Part shown: positions 54,644 through 63,209 of the stretch, in pieces
How positions within the stretch are numbered: the stretch's first letter is position 1
Layout of the letters: each line of letters starts with the position of its first letter
Assembly: GCA_965226475.1 (NCBI GenBank)
Contig: CBDDDJ010000005.1
Location: forward strand, 186,001 to 250,000
Source of the DNA: JASLMY01 sp965226475
Lineage (GTDB): Bacteria > Pseudomonadota > Alphaproteobacteria > GCA-2731375
Reading direction: 5' to 3'
Length of the DNA: 64,000 nucleotides
Program-made: the position numbers and the translations under genes
The notes under the pieces: model-generated
What the model was told of the DNA's origin: nothing
Databases searched by the model: none
What the model saw: the letters and a program-made list of their open reading frames with translations, nothing else

Positions 54644-55463
54644 ATGACGGACACGCAACCCGACCCCGCCCCCGGCGACATCGCCCGCCTGCTGGAAATC
54701 ATGCGCCGCCTGCGAGCGCCGGTCGGCGGCTGCCCCTGGGACATCGAGCAGGATTTCGCCTCCATCGCGCCCTACACCATCGAGGAGGAGCACGAGGTCG
54801 CCGAGGCGATCGCGCACGGCGACATGGAGGGGCTGCGGGGTGAATTGGGCGATCTGCTGTTGCAGGTGGTCTTCCATGCCCAGATGGCCGACGAGGCGGG
54901 CGACTTCGCCTTCGCCGACGTGGTGGCGACGATCTCCGACAAGATGGTCGCCCGCCATCCCCATGTCTTCGGCGAGCTGGCGATCGAGGGTGCCGCGGGG
55001 CAGACCAAGGCCTGGGAAGACCTACAGGGCCGGGGAACGCGCCCGCCTGGCGGCCCGCCAGGGCCGGCGGCCGAGCGTACTCGACGGCGTCGCCCTCGCC
55101 CTCCCCGCCCTGATGCGCGCCCTCAAGCTGCAAGGCCGCGCCGCCCGGGTCGGCTTCGACTGGGCCGAGGCGCCGCCGATCCTCGAAAAGATCGCCGAGG
55201 AATGCGCCGAGTTCGCCGAAGTCGACCAGGAAGGGAATCCCGACCGCCGCCTGGAGGAATTCGGCGATCTTTTGTTCTCCGTCGTCAACCTGGCCCGCCA
55301 CCTGGACCTCGACCCCGAGGAGGCGCTGCGCCGCGCCAACCGCAAGTTCGAGCGCCGCTTCCGCTCCGTCGAGGCCCGCTTCGCCGAGGCCGGCGCCGAC
55401 ATCGCCGAGGCTGGCCTCGACGCCATGGAGGCCGAATGGCGGGCGGTGAAGGCCGATGAGTGA
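54644..55463 (+). pseudogene. mazG: MazG nucleotide pyrophosphohydrolase with a +1 frameshift
   Basis: Frame one gives the first MazG domain (LRAPVGGCPWDIEQDFASIAPYTIEEEHEVAEAIAHGDMEGLRGELGDLLLQVVFHAQMA) up to TKAWEDLQ. At about 55027 an extra G in CAGGGCC shifts the frame. The second MazG domain continues in another frame (VGFDWAEAPPILEKIAEECAEFAEVDQEGNPDRRLEEFGDLLFSVVNLARHL) to 55463. Removing one base gives a normal ~270-residue protein. It overlaps the next gene by 8 bp. Confidence 0.88.
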
Positions 55464-55899
55464 GGCCGCCGCCCCGCTCCGCGACGATGTCGTCGACCGT
55501 CTCCGCGACGTCGTCGTGCGCGGCCCCTACGGCGAAATGATGGACGCCCGCCTGGTCGAGGCGGTGCCCGATCGCGCCGTCGTCGAGATGGCGATCCTGC
55601 CGCACCACATGAACGGCGCCGACCGCGTCCACGGCGGCGCTCTCGCCGGCCTGGTCGACATCGCCGCCACGGCCACCGCCTGGGCCACCAACGCCGCCGA
55701 GGCGGAAACCCGCGGCACCACGGTTGCCGTCACGGTGAATTTCCTCAGCCCCGGCCGCGACGGCAGCTTGCGCGCGGAGGGTACGATTCTGCGCCGTGGC
55801 GGCAGCCTCTCGATCGTCCGGGTGCACGTGACCGACGGCCAGGGCAACGGCGTGGCGGAGGGACAGATCACCTACAGGCTGGATCTGCGGCGGGGCTGA
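55456..55899 (+). CDS. PaaI-family hotdog thioesterase
   Basis: A 147-residue protein: HHMNGADRVHGGALAGLVDIAATATAWATN with the HGG active-site motif, VAVTVNFLSPGRDGSLRAEGTILRRGGSLSIVRVHVTDGQGNGVAEGQITYRL. It hydrolyses small acyl-CoA esters. The start overlaps mazG. Confidence 0.9.
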   Translation: MSEAAAPLRDDVVDRLRDVVVRGPYGEMMDARLVEAVPDRAVVEMAILPHHMNGADRVHGGALAGLVDIAATATAWATNAAEAETRGTTVAVTVNFLSPGRDGSLRAEGTILRRGGSLSIVRVHVTDGQGNGVAEGQITYRLDLRRG

Positions 55900-55982
55900 G
55901 CGCGCGGTCAGCCTCCCCAACGCTCGGAGCCTGTAAATCAGTCGGTATTGTCCGATTTTGCTCGCCTGTCGCGCGCCCCGGC

Positions 55983-56102
55983 CGTCATCGCGAGGGGCGA
56001 AGCCCCGCGGCGATCCAGCCGTCGCCCGAAGCTCCCGACGCCCTCGCCCGCCATGAGGGCCCACTGTATTGCCACGCTCGCTCCGCTCACTCGCAATGAC
56101 GA
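55983..56102. repeat. Intergenic palindromic repeat unit
   Basis: CGTCATCGCGAGGGGCGAAG at 55983 recurs from 6471. About 85 bp on, the inverse sequence CTCGCAATGACG closes the unit (to 56102). The intergenic gap 55900-56146 contains nothing else I recognise. Confidence 0.55.
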
Positions 56103-56146
56103 ATTTGGGCGGGCGCCCGCCATCGTTGGCTATACAGCCCCTTGGC

Positions 56147-58543
56147 TCATCCAGCGCCGATCTCGCCCCGAATGTGCGCCAACAGACTTTCCGCCCTGGC
56201 GAGATCCTCGCCAAAAGCATCCGGATGGCGCTCGGCCATGTCGCGATATATCGCGCCTGCCTCTTCGGCGTGGGTTAGCGCTTCCTCCATGTTTCGTGCT
56301 TCGATCATGTCAATCGCCAGGTTGAGCAGGGACATTGCAAGGTCAGGCCGAAATGCGTCCGGATACTCCGCCGCCAGCTCGCGGTAGATCACCACGGACT
56401 CCAGTGTCGCGGACTGCGCTTCCTCCGGACGAGCGAGACCGGTCAAATGGACCGACAGGTTGTTGAGCGCCGCGGCCAGATCGGGCCGGAAGGCGTCCGG
56501 GCGCGCCGCGGCCAGATCGCGACGGATCGCCACCGCCTCCTCCACCGCCGCCAGCGCCTCTTCCCGACGACCGAGCGAACTCAGACGGTTCGACATGTTG
56601 TTGAGCGACATCGCCAGATCGGGCCGGAAGGCGTCCGGGCGCGCCGCGGCCAGATCGCGACGGATCGCCACCGCCTCCTCCACCGCCGCCAGCGCCTCTT
56701 CCCGACGACTGAGCGAACTCAGATCGCCCGACAGGTTGTTGAGCGCCCCGGCCAGATCGGGCCGGAAGGCGTCCGGGCGCGCCGTGGCCAGATCGCGATA
56801 CAGCGCCACCGCCTCCGCCACCGCCGCCAGCGCCTCTTCCCGACGCCCGAGCGAACTCAGACGGGCCGACAGGTTGTTGAGCGACATCGCCAGATCGGGC
56901 CGGAAGGCGTCCGGGCGCGCCGTGGCCAGATCGCGACGGATCGCCACCGCCTCCGCCACCGCCGCCAGCGCCTCTTCCCGACGCCCGAGCGAGCCCAGAC
57001 GGACCGAGAGATTGTTGTAACTGATGGCCAGCATCGAACGATTTATCTCGCTGTCGTCCGTCGCGACGCGCGCGAGAAGGGCCGTATTGGCGACTTCGTT
57101 CAGTCGAAGGTCCGTCTCCCGCATCGACAGCGTTTCCAGGGGTATCGCGTCCAGCAGTTCGAGCAGCGTCGGCAGTTCGGGCGTCGCCTGGTCACCGAGC
57201 GCGTCGAGCCACAGGAGCGGCGCTTCGTGTCCGTGAATGGCGAAATCCTGGCAGGTGCGCACCACGCCAGCGACGACGGCCGCGCGCGAGACGGCGACGA
57301 GGCGGAGCGCGGCGGCCGCGCCGTCGCGACCCCGATGTCCGTCCCAGACACGCAGCATTGCCGCCTCGCCGACGACGTCGGGCAGAATGGGGGAAACCGC
57401 TTCCGCCGCCGGGTCCGGCAGCGCCCGCCGGAGGGTCTCGAAAACCGTGGCCGCGTCGCCGGCCCCCTCGCGTCCGAGCGCCCGTTTCTCTCCGTCGATG
57501 ACCGCATGCGCCGAAGCCCGGCCCAGGACCTGGCACAAGGTCGCGGCGGCGGCCATGTGACGGGCGAAAGGTGCCGGCAGCCCGCGTGCGCCGGCGATGC
57601 CTTCGATGCGGGTCAGTTCCCGCTCCGCGATCTCGAAGGCGAGATCGTCGCGGGCGAGCGCCAGGACATGCTCGAAATTCGCCCGCGCCGCCGTCAGGGC
57701 CGCCATCATCAGAAAGAGCGGCTCGCCGCCCCAGGTGAGTTCGGCCAGCTTGCGGTCGAAGTCGGGGTTTAGCCCGGCCTGCGGCGGCACGAGGTCGGAG
57801 CCGGCGCGGGCCAGGGTCGCGGCCAGGATTTCGCGGCGGCGTTCGGGGGTTGCGATCTCCGGCAGTTCCACCGGCCCCTCGCCGTCGAGCAGGCGGCGTA
57901 CCGCCCTGCCCTCTCCGTCGGCCCGACCGAACAGGTCCGCCCACCAGCCACCCGTCGGGCCCGCCTGGCGTTCCAGCAGCAGCAGGCGAAACGGCTTGCC
58001 GCGCGCGGCCTCCGCGTCGGTCAAGTTCCGGTGGTCGGAAAGCTCCGCCAGCCAGTCGCGGATGCGATCCACGTCGCGCGCCGCGTAGTCGACGATCACC
58101 AGGGTCGGCGCGTTCCAGCCCCAGGCCGCCAGGTTCTGCTGACCTTGAAAGCGGGCCAGCTCGTGGGCGGTGACGAAGCCGGCCCGCCAGCCCTTCCCGG
58201 CGGCGGCGTCCGCCAGCTCCAACGCCAGCCGCGTCTTGCCGCGCCCGGCACTGCCGATTAGTGCCTTGACGGAGATCGGCCGGCCGTCCTCCATCCAGGA
58301 CCAGAGGCTCTTCAGCGTCTCCTCGCGCCCCAGCATCGGTATGCTGGCGCCATAGGCACTCAACAGGAGGGTGTCCTCCTCCCCCTGCCCGGCATCGGCT
58401 GCCAGCCGGCGCGTCTCGTAGCGGGTAAGGCAGAGATGGGGTTCGCCCACCGTGATCTTGTTGCCGTCACCGATGAACTGGACGATGAGATTATGGGAGC
58501 CCGCGACGTCCACGGACTGAGATGATGGCTTTTCCTCAGTCAC
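56147..58543 (-). CDS. P-loop NTPase with C-terminal TPR-like repeats (STAND/NLR-like)
   Basis: A 798-residue protein. Residues 1-35 carry a GDGN tag (IVQFIGDGNKITVGEPHL). A P-loop ATPase domain follows, with Walker A GSAGRGKT (97-104) and Walker B TLVIVDYA (147-154). A helical middle region follows to about residue 500. Six 46-residue TPR-like repeats of the form RREEALAAVxEAVAIRRDLAxARPDAFRPDLA make the C-terminus; the first four are nearly identical. The layout (tag, NTPase, sensor repeats) resembles STAND ATPases used in bacterial immunity or signalling. The GTG start at 58543 overlaps the upstream small gene by 8 bp. No nuclease, TIR or protease domain is visible. Confidence 0.85.
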   Translation of the reverse strand: MTEEKPSSQSVDVAGSHNLIVQFIGDGNKITVGEPHLCLTRYETRRLAADAGQGEEDTLLLSAYGASIPMLGREETLKSLWSWMEDGRPISVKALIGSAGRGKTRLALELADAAAGKGWRAGFVTAHELARFQGQQNLAAWGWNAPTLVIVDYAARDVDRIRDWLAELSDHRNLTDAEAARGKPFRLLLLERQAGPTGGWWADLFGRADGEGRAVRRLLDGEGPVELPEIATPERRREILAATLARAGSDLVPPQAGLNPDFDRKLAELTWGGEPLFLMMAALTAARANFEHVLALARDDLAFEIAERELTRIEGIAGARGLPAPFARHMAAAATLCQVLGRASAHAVIDGEKRALGREGAGDAATVFETLRRALPDPAAEAVSPILPDVVGEAAMLRVWDGHRGRDGAAAALRLVAVSRAAVVAGVVRTCQDFAIHGHEAPLLWLDALGDQATPELPTLLELLDAIPLETLSMRETDLRLNEVANTALLARVATDDSEINRSMLAISYNNLSVRLGSLGRREEALAAVAEAVAIRRDLATARPDAFRPDLAMSLNNLSARLSSLGRREEALAAVAEAVALYRDLATARPDAFRPDLAGALNNLSGDLSSLSRREEALAAVEEAVAIRRDLAAARPDAFRPDLAMSLNNMSNRLSSLGRREEALAAVEEAVAIRRDLAAARPDAFRPDLAAALNNLSVHLTGLARPEEAQSATLESVVIYRELAAEYPDAFRPDLAMSLLNLAIDMIEARNMEEALTHAEEAGAIYRDMAERHPDAFGEDLARAESLLAHIRGEIGAG
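56427..57002 (-). repeat. Near-identical 138-bp tandem repeats encoding the TPR-like units
   Basis: The marker CGACG...GAGCGA recurs at 56565, 56703, 56841 and 56979, an exact 138-bp period (46 codons). Units differ by only a few bases, so they arose by recent tandem duplication or are kept alike by gene conversion. A fifth unit to the left is diverged. Confidence 0.92.
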
Positions 58544-58949
58544 GACGGCTCATGTTCACGGTGTTGCCGTCGCCGGAGACCTGGGCGGACTGGTTGCCGT
58601 CGCCGATCTGATTGATGGTTTGGCTGGTTCCCGCCGCGACACCCAGCTCCTTCAACAGGTCTCGCAGCTCGGGGATCAGCGCCGCGTCTTCTTCCAACCG
58701 CGTCTCGATCGCCGTCTTCAACATCTTGGCCGCGCCCGGGTTGGCCGGCTCGGCCTCGAAGTCGGCCACGATGGCCTCGCGCGCGCCGCCGGCGAATTTC
58801 GCCTTCAGCCAGCTGAGCAGCTTGTCCTTGCCGGCGCCGATCGCCTTCGCGGCAATGTCCTTGCCCGCCTTGCCAAATTCGCCGCCCAGGTAGTCGACGA
58901 CGGATTCCGCCAACTCCGGCGCCTGTTCGATCATCTCGCCGTCATCCAT
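58536..58949 (-). CDS. Small GDGN-tailed partner of the NTPase-TPR protein
   Basis: A 137-residue protein. Residues 1-105 are helical and charged (ESVVDYLGGEFGKAGKDIAAKAIGAGKDKLLSWLKAKFAGGAREAIVADFEAEPANPGAAKML...LIPELRDLLKELG). The tail has two GDGN motifs (QTINQIGDGNQSAQVSGDGNTVNM, at 116-119 and 126-129). The NTPase encoded next carries the same GDGN tag, so the two probably assemble through these beta-strand tags, as proposed for effector-associated domains. The ATG at 58949 has GGAGG 8 bases upstream. Confidence 0.75.
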   Translation of the reverse strand: MDDGEMIEQAPELAESVVDYLGGEFGKAGKDIAAKAIGAGKDKLLSWLKAKFAGGAREAIVADFEAEPANPGAAKMLKTAIETRLEEDAALIPELRDLLKELGVAAGTSQTINQIGDGNQSAQVSGDGNTVNMSRRD

Positions 58950-59278
58950 CCGGGTGTCCTCCAGACTGGCACATGCCGTAAATGATAGCATGGTTCGCAT
59001 GATTATACTGCATATCGACCCGGGACGCCCGGGGCACTCGCCGGAACGGTCTCGCGCCGGGCGACCGATCTCGCTTCAAGATATAAACATAACTTGCCCG
59101 ACACCTACAATATCTGGATATATTCACATATTGCTCCGATCAAAATACGCTTTTTTGCAAAACGGATTTTCCGACCGGCTTCGAGCGATGGCCCCGCCGG
59201 GAGGTCCACGCCCCTTGCCCCCCTCCCCGCCAGCGGGCAAGCTCCACCCTGGGCAACGACCGAGGGGAGGACGAGACC

Positions 59279-60073
59279 ATGGCGCGGGCCGAGATCAACG
59301 GGACCAGCATTCACTACCGCATCGACGGGCCGGAGGATGGGGCGCCGCTCCTGCTCTCCAATTCGCTCGCCTCCAATCTCACGATGTGGGACCCACAGAT
59401 GGACGCCCTCACCGGGGCCGGCTACCGGGTGGTGCGCTACGACAGCCGGGGGCACGGCAAGTCGGCGGCGCCGCATGGGCCCTATTCGATCGAGATGCTG
59501 GGCCGGGACGCCGTGGCGCTGATGGACGAATGCGGCCTCGACAAGGCGCGCTTCTGCGGGCTTTCCAAGGGCGGCATGGTCGGCCAGTGGCTCGGCGCCA
59601 ACGCCGGCGACCGCCTCGTCAGCCTGGCGCTTTGCGATACCGCCGCCTCGATGGACGGCGGGGCGGCGGCGTGGCAGGAGCGGATCGACACGGTCGAGAT
59701 TGGCGGCATGGCGGCCGTGGTCGACGGCACCATCGACCGCTGGTTCACGCCGCCCGGCCAGGCGCGGATGCCGGACGACGTCGCCAAGGTCCGGGCGATG
59801 ATCCTCTCGACCCCGGTGATCGGCTTCCAGGCCTGCTCCATGGCGATCAGGGACATGGATCTGGTCCCGGGCTTGGCGAACATCCGAACGCCGACCACGG
59901 TCATCGTCGGCGAGGACGATCCGGGAACACCCGTCGCCAAGGCGCGGCAGATCCACGAGGGCGTCGCCGGCTCCGAGCTGGTGATCCTGCCCGAAAGCGC
60001 GCACCTGCCGAACATCGAACAGGCCGAGGCCTTCAACGCGGCGCTGCTCGGCCATCTCGAGAAGCACGGCTGA
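59279..60073 (+). CDS. 3-oxoadipate enol-lactonase-like alpha/beta hydrolase
   Basis: A 264-residue hydrolase of the PcaD group: LLLSNSLASNLTMWDPQMDAL, YDSRGHGKSAAPHGPYSIEMLGRD, the nucleophile in FCGLSKGGMVGQWLG, IVGEDDPGTPV (Asp) and ESAHLPNIEQ (His). PcaD opens an enol-lactone in beta-ketoadipate catabolism. No other pca gene is visible, so a related lactone or ester is possible. GGGGAGGA precedes the ATG. The 278 bp before it (59001-59278) show no gene. Confidence 0.85.
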   Translation: MARAEINGTSIHYRIDGPEDGAPLLLSNSLASNLTMWDPQMDALTGAGYRVVRYDSRGHGKSAAPHGPYSIEMLGRDAVALMDECGLDKARFCGLSKGGMVGQWLGANAGDRLVSLALCDTAASMDGGAAAWQERIDTVEIGGMAAVVDGTIDRWFTPPGQARMPDDVAKVRAMILSTPVIGFQACSMAIRDMDLVPGLANIRTPTTVIVGEDDPGTPVAKARQIHEGVAGSELVILPESAHLPNIEQAEAFNAALLGHLEKHG

Positions 60074-60434
60074 CGACGCACCCGTACCCGTCGTCGGCTT
60101 CGACCACGTCGCCATCACGGTCGCCGATGTGGAGGCGACGCTCGCCTTCCATGGCCGCGTGCTTGGCGCCCGGGTGATCAGGCTGGAGGCGTGGCGGGAG
60201 GGGCGCATGCCCGTCGTCGGCCTGATCGTCGGCGCGCATCGGATGAACGGCCATGCCCGCGACGCGCCCGGCGGCCCGCGCGCCAAGGCGCCGACGCCCG
60301 GCGCCGGCGACCTCTGCTTTCGCTGGGTGGGCGGCGAGATCGAAGCGAATGGTCGTTGGTATACGACGGGAAATGACGAGTCCGTGGCTAGTTTTTACGA
60401 ATACCTCACATATGGAAATACAGAAAATTATTGA
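60072..60434 (+). pseudogene. VOC-fold (glyoxalase-like) protein, truncated
   Basis: The frame reads VVGFDHVAITVADVEATLAFHGRVLGARVIRLEAWREGRMPVVGLIVGAHRMNGHA...GAGDLCFRWVGGEIEANGRW, the N-terminal two thirds of a single-module vicinal-oxygen-chelate protein. It then passes into AT-rich sequence (SVASFYEYLTYGNTENY) with no resemblance. The usual second half is missing, and no good start codon exists before the first strand (the first ATG, 60129, cuts it). It is a remnant, broken at about 60350. Confidence 0.7.
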
Positions 60435-60552
60435 TTACAAAAAGGGAATCGATTCGACAGTGCTGAAAGCCGTTTTGTTTCGTCACTTTTTATGAATCCG
60501 CGACAGGCGCGGATGACTGTTATGCGTCCCGTCGCGAAGCGGAACGGCGCCA

Positions 60553-60963
60553 TCAGCCATACATCCGGGCGCCCTTGGTGATCTTGTCGACGATTCTGCG
60601 CTCCTCGCGCAGCGCCAGGCCGACGATGCTCATCTCTTCGGGTCGCCGTGCCTTGACCGTCGCCCTTTTGGCTTCGTCATGGCCGGTCTCGAACATCTCC
60701 TCGATGTAGAGCGAGAGTTTCACGCCCCGCCCCATCGCGCGCTCGTAGATCTTGCGCATGCCCGCCGCGTCCGTCGTCAACACGATGATCGCCTGGATGC
60801 AGAGCCGGTTGTAGCTGTTGCCGGCGGCGTCTTCGTAGACCTCGCCCAGCAGGTCCGGCACCTGGCCGGTGACGCCGGTCGTCAGGAAGGCGGTGACGTT
60901 GAGCTTTTGCCACGCCGCCAGGTCGTCGCGCACGACGATCGCGATCTTGGTATCGAAATGCAT
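60553..60963 (-). CDS. DUF2000 family protein
   Basis: A 136-residue protein: MHFDTKIAIVVRDDLAAWQKLNVTAFLTTGVTGQVPDLLGEVYEDAAGNSYNRLCIQAIIVLTTDAAGMRKIYERAM. This matches the DUF2000 pattern (TKIAxVxRxDLxxWQKLNVTAFL). The function is unknown; the fold is a peptidyl-tRNA hydrolase II-like one. It lies 20 bp after the split SDR gene on the same strand. Confidence 0.85.
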   Translation of the reverse strand: MHFDTKIAIVVRDDLAAWQKLNVTAFLTTGVTGQVPDLLGEVYEDAAGNSYNRLCIQAIIVLTTDAAGMRKIYERAMGRGVKLSLYIEEMFETGHDEAKRATVKARRPEEMSIVGLALREERRIVDKITKGARMYG

Positions 60964-60983
60964 GGAACCCCGACCGCTCCGAG

Positions 60984-61593
60984 TCAACTGAAATGCATGG
61001 CGCCGTTGACGTCCAGCACCGCGCCGGAAACATAGCTCGCGCCCGGCGAGACCAGGAAGGCGAGCGGGGCGGCCAGTTCTTCCGCGCTGGCCATGCGGCG
61101 AAGCGGGAAGGTGTTTTCGTCGAACGGCTCCCCCTGGGTCATGGGCGTCGCCACGGGCCCCGGGGCCACGGCGTTCACCAGGATGCCATGCGGCGCGCCC
61201 CGCTTGGCGCCCCAGCGGACGAAGCCATGGATCCCGCCCTTGGCCATGACGTAGTGCGGCGCCGCGCGAACGCCGCCGATCTTGCCGGCGATGGAGCCGA
61301 CCAGCGCGAAACGCCCACCGCCGCGCGCCGCCATGCCCGACCAGAATGCGCGGACGACGTTGATCGGCCCTTGCAGGTTGACGTTGAAGACCGTCGCCGT
61401 GACCTCGTCCCAGCCCTCGTCGTTCCAGTCGTCGAAGGGACAAATCGCGGCGCAGTCGACCACGGCGTCGATCTCGCCGCATTCCGCCGCCCAGGCCTCG
61501 ACGGCGGCGCGCTCGGTGACGTCCAGCGCGCGCGCCGCCGCCTCGCCCCCCCTGCCGCGCAGGAACTCGGCCAACGGCTCGGGCGCCTCCAGG
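60984..61593 (-). pseudogene. Short-chain dehydrogenase, C-terminal part (gene split by IS256-family element)
   Basis: This part continues the SDR from LEAPEPLAEFLRGRGGEA through DAVVDCAAICPFDDW, GRFALVGSIAGKIGG (Ser), PHYVMAKGGIHGF (the YxxxK motif), LVNAVAPGPVATPM and SYVSGAVLDVNGAMHF. It ends at the 8-bp target duplication CCTCCAGG. Joined to 63057-63183 the frame is continuous, so the gene was whole before the insertion. Confidence 0.92.
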
Positions 61594-63056
61594 GGGGATG
61601 TCCCGAGTCATGTTGAAAAGTTGAGGTAGGTGTCGTTCGCCTGGAGCCGTTAGGCTCTGGGTGCTTAATCCGATTAGGAGAACGACGCCATGAGCAAGAC
61701 TACACGGAACGCGCCTTCCTCCAAAGCCCTGGAACATCCATTGCCGATGCCGGTGCCGCCGCTATCGGATGCCTACAAGGATCTTCGCGTGAGCGTCGAT
61801 CGCTTCTGCCTTCTGGCCGGCATCGAGGCGCTGGCCGAGATGCTGGCGGCGGACGCGGAGGCCGTGTGCGGCCCGCGTCATGCCCGCACGGCCGAGCGCC
61901 GGGGCCATCGCTGGGGCACGACCACGAGCGAGCTGGCCTTCCAGGGGGCGAGGGTGAAGCTCGAGCGCCCCCGGGTGCGCGAGCCGGGCGGCGGGGAGCT
62001 GAGTTTGCCGAGCTTCGAGCTGATGTCGGATCCCGAGCTGCTGCACGCCTGGGCGATGAACCTGATGGTGATGAACGTCTCGACCCGCAAGTATGGCCGC
62101 GCGGTGCGTCTGCCGGCGGACGCGGGCGGCGATCTGCCGTCGGCGGCGGGGGACGGGAGTTCGAAGTCGGCGGTCTCGCGCCGCTTCGTGGCCCTGACGC
62201 GCTCGAAGCTGAAGGCTTGGCTGGCGAGCCGGCTGGAGGAACTGGATCTTCTGGTCGTCCAGATCGACGGGCTTCATGTCGGCGATCACGTGATGGTGGC
62301 GGCGATCGGTATCGACGCGGGCGGCGAGAAGCACGTGCTGGGCCTGGCCGAGGGCGCGACGGAGAACACGGCCACGGTGCAAGCCCTGCTCGACAACCTG
62401 ATCGATCGCGGCCTCGATCCCGAGCGCCCCCGGCTCTACATCGTCGACGGCGCCAAGGCGCTCTCCAAGGCGATCCGGCGGAGCTTCGGGCATGCGGCGC
62501 TGATCCAGCGTTGCCAGGTGCACAAGGGGCGCAACATCACAGACCGGCTGGACGAGAGCCTGCACGCGGGCGTCCGCAAGGCCTTGCGCCAGGCCTGGGA
62601 CCAGGGCGACGCGGACAAGGCCGAGCGGCTCTTGCGCAATCTCGCCCGCCGCCTGGAACACGATGCGCCCGGCGTCTCCGCCACCATCCTGGAGGGCCTC
62701 GACGAGATCCTCACCGTCATCCGCCTCGGCCTGCCCCCGGAACTCCGCCGCGCGCTGGCCTGCACCAACGCGATCGAGAACGCGCTGGGCACGGTCAGGA
62801 CCGTGCAACGCAACGTCAAGCGCTGGCGCAACGCCGAGATGGCGCTGCGCTGGACCGCCGCCGGCCTTCTGGAGGCCAAGAAAACCTTCCGCCGCCTCAA
62901 GGCCTACAGGCAACTCCCCGTCCTCCACGCCGCCTTGCGTGACGCCGTCGAGAAGGCAAAACGAAAGGCCGCCATTGAAGACATCGACGAGGCCGCGTAG
63001 CCTCGAAATCACACGATGCCTACCTCGCCCTTTTCAACATCGGGCGGGACATCGCC
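61594..63056 (+). mobile_element. IS256-family insertion sequence
   Basis: 1,463 bp. The inverted ends start GGGGATGTCCCG and (from the right) GGCGATGTCCCG and both continue into ATGTTGAAAAG. An 8-bp target duplication CCTCCAGG lies at 61586-61593 and 63057-63064, as expected for this family. It carries one intact transposase. The insertion is inside an SDR gene. Confidence 0.95.
61690..63000 (+). CDS. IS256-family (Mutator-type) transposase
   Basis: A 436-residue DDE transposase. Catalytic residues are in LLVVQIDGLHVGDH (D), LYIVDGAKALSKAI (D) and CTNAIENALGTVRTV (E), with the C/H region IQRCQVHKGRNI between. AGGAGAAC precedes the ATG. The frame is complete and possibly active. Confidence 0.95.
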   Translation: MSKTTRNAPSSKALEHPLPMPVPPLSDAYKDLRVSVDRFCLLAGIEALAEMLAADAEAVCGPRHARTAERRGHRWGTTTSELAFQGARVKLERPRVREPGGGELSLPSFELMSDPELLHAWAMNLMVMNVSTRKYGRAVRLPADAGGDLPSAAGDGSSKSAVSRRFVALTRSKLKAWLASRLEELDLLVVQIDGLHVGDHVMVAAIGIDAGGEKHVLGLAEGATENTATVQALLDNLIDRGLDPERPRLYIVDGAKALSKAIRRSFGHAALIQRCQVHKGRNITDRLDESLHAGVRKALRQAWDQGDADKAERLLRNLARRLEHDAPGVSATILEGLDEILTVIRLGLPPELRRALACTNAIENALGTVRTVQRNVKRWRNAEMALRWTAAGLLEAKKTFRRLKAYRQLPVLHAALRDAVEKAKRKAAIEDIDEAA

Positions 63057-63183
63057 CCTCCAGGTCCGCGAGATGGACGGCCGCGCCCATCTCCGCCAGC
63101 AGGCGCGCCGTGGCACTCCCGATTCCGCCGGCCGCCCCGGTGATCGCCACCCGCGCGCCCGTCATGTCGAAGGCCGTCGCCAT
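63057..63183 (-). pseudogene. Short-chain dehydrogenase, N-terminal part (gene split by IS256-family element)
   Basis: From the ATG at 63183: MATAFDMTGARVAITGAAGG, then IGSATARLLAEMGAAVHLADLE, with the TGxxxGIG cofactor motif. It stops at the target duplication. GGGGAGGGGAGA precedes the ATG. The continuation is at 60984-61593. Confidence 0.92.
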
Positions 63184-63209
63184 TCTCCCCTCCCCTTTGC
63201 CGTTCCGGA

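Noticed and set aside
56427..57002. Regular repeats as a CRISPR array
   Set aside because: The 138-bp units are contiguous, in frame and encode TPR-like residues. There are no unique spacers.
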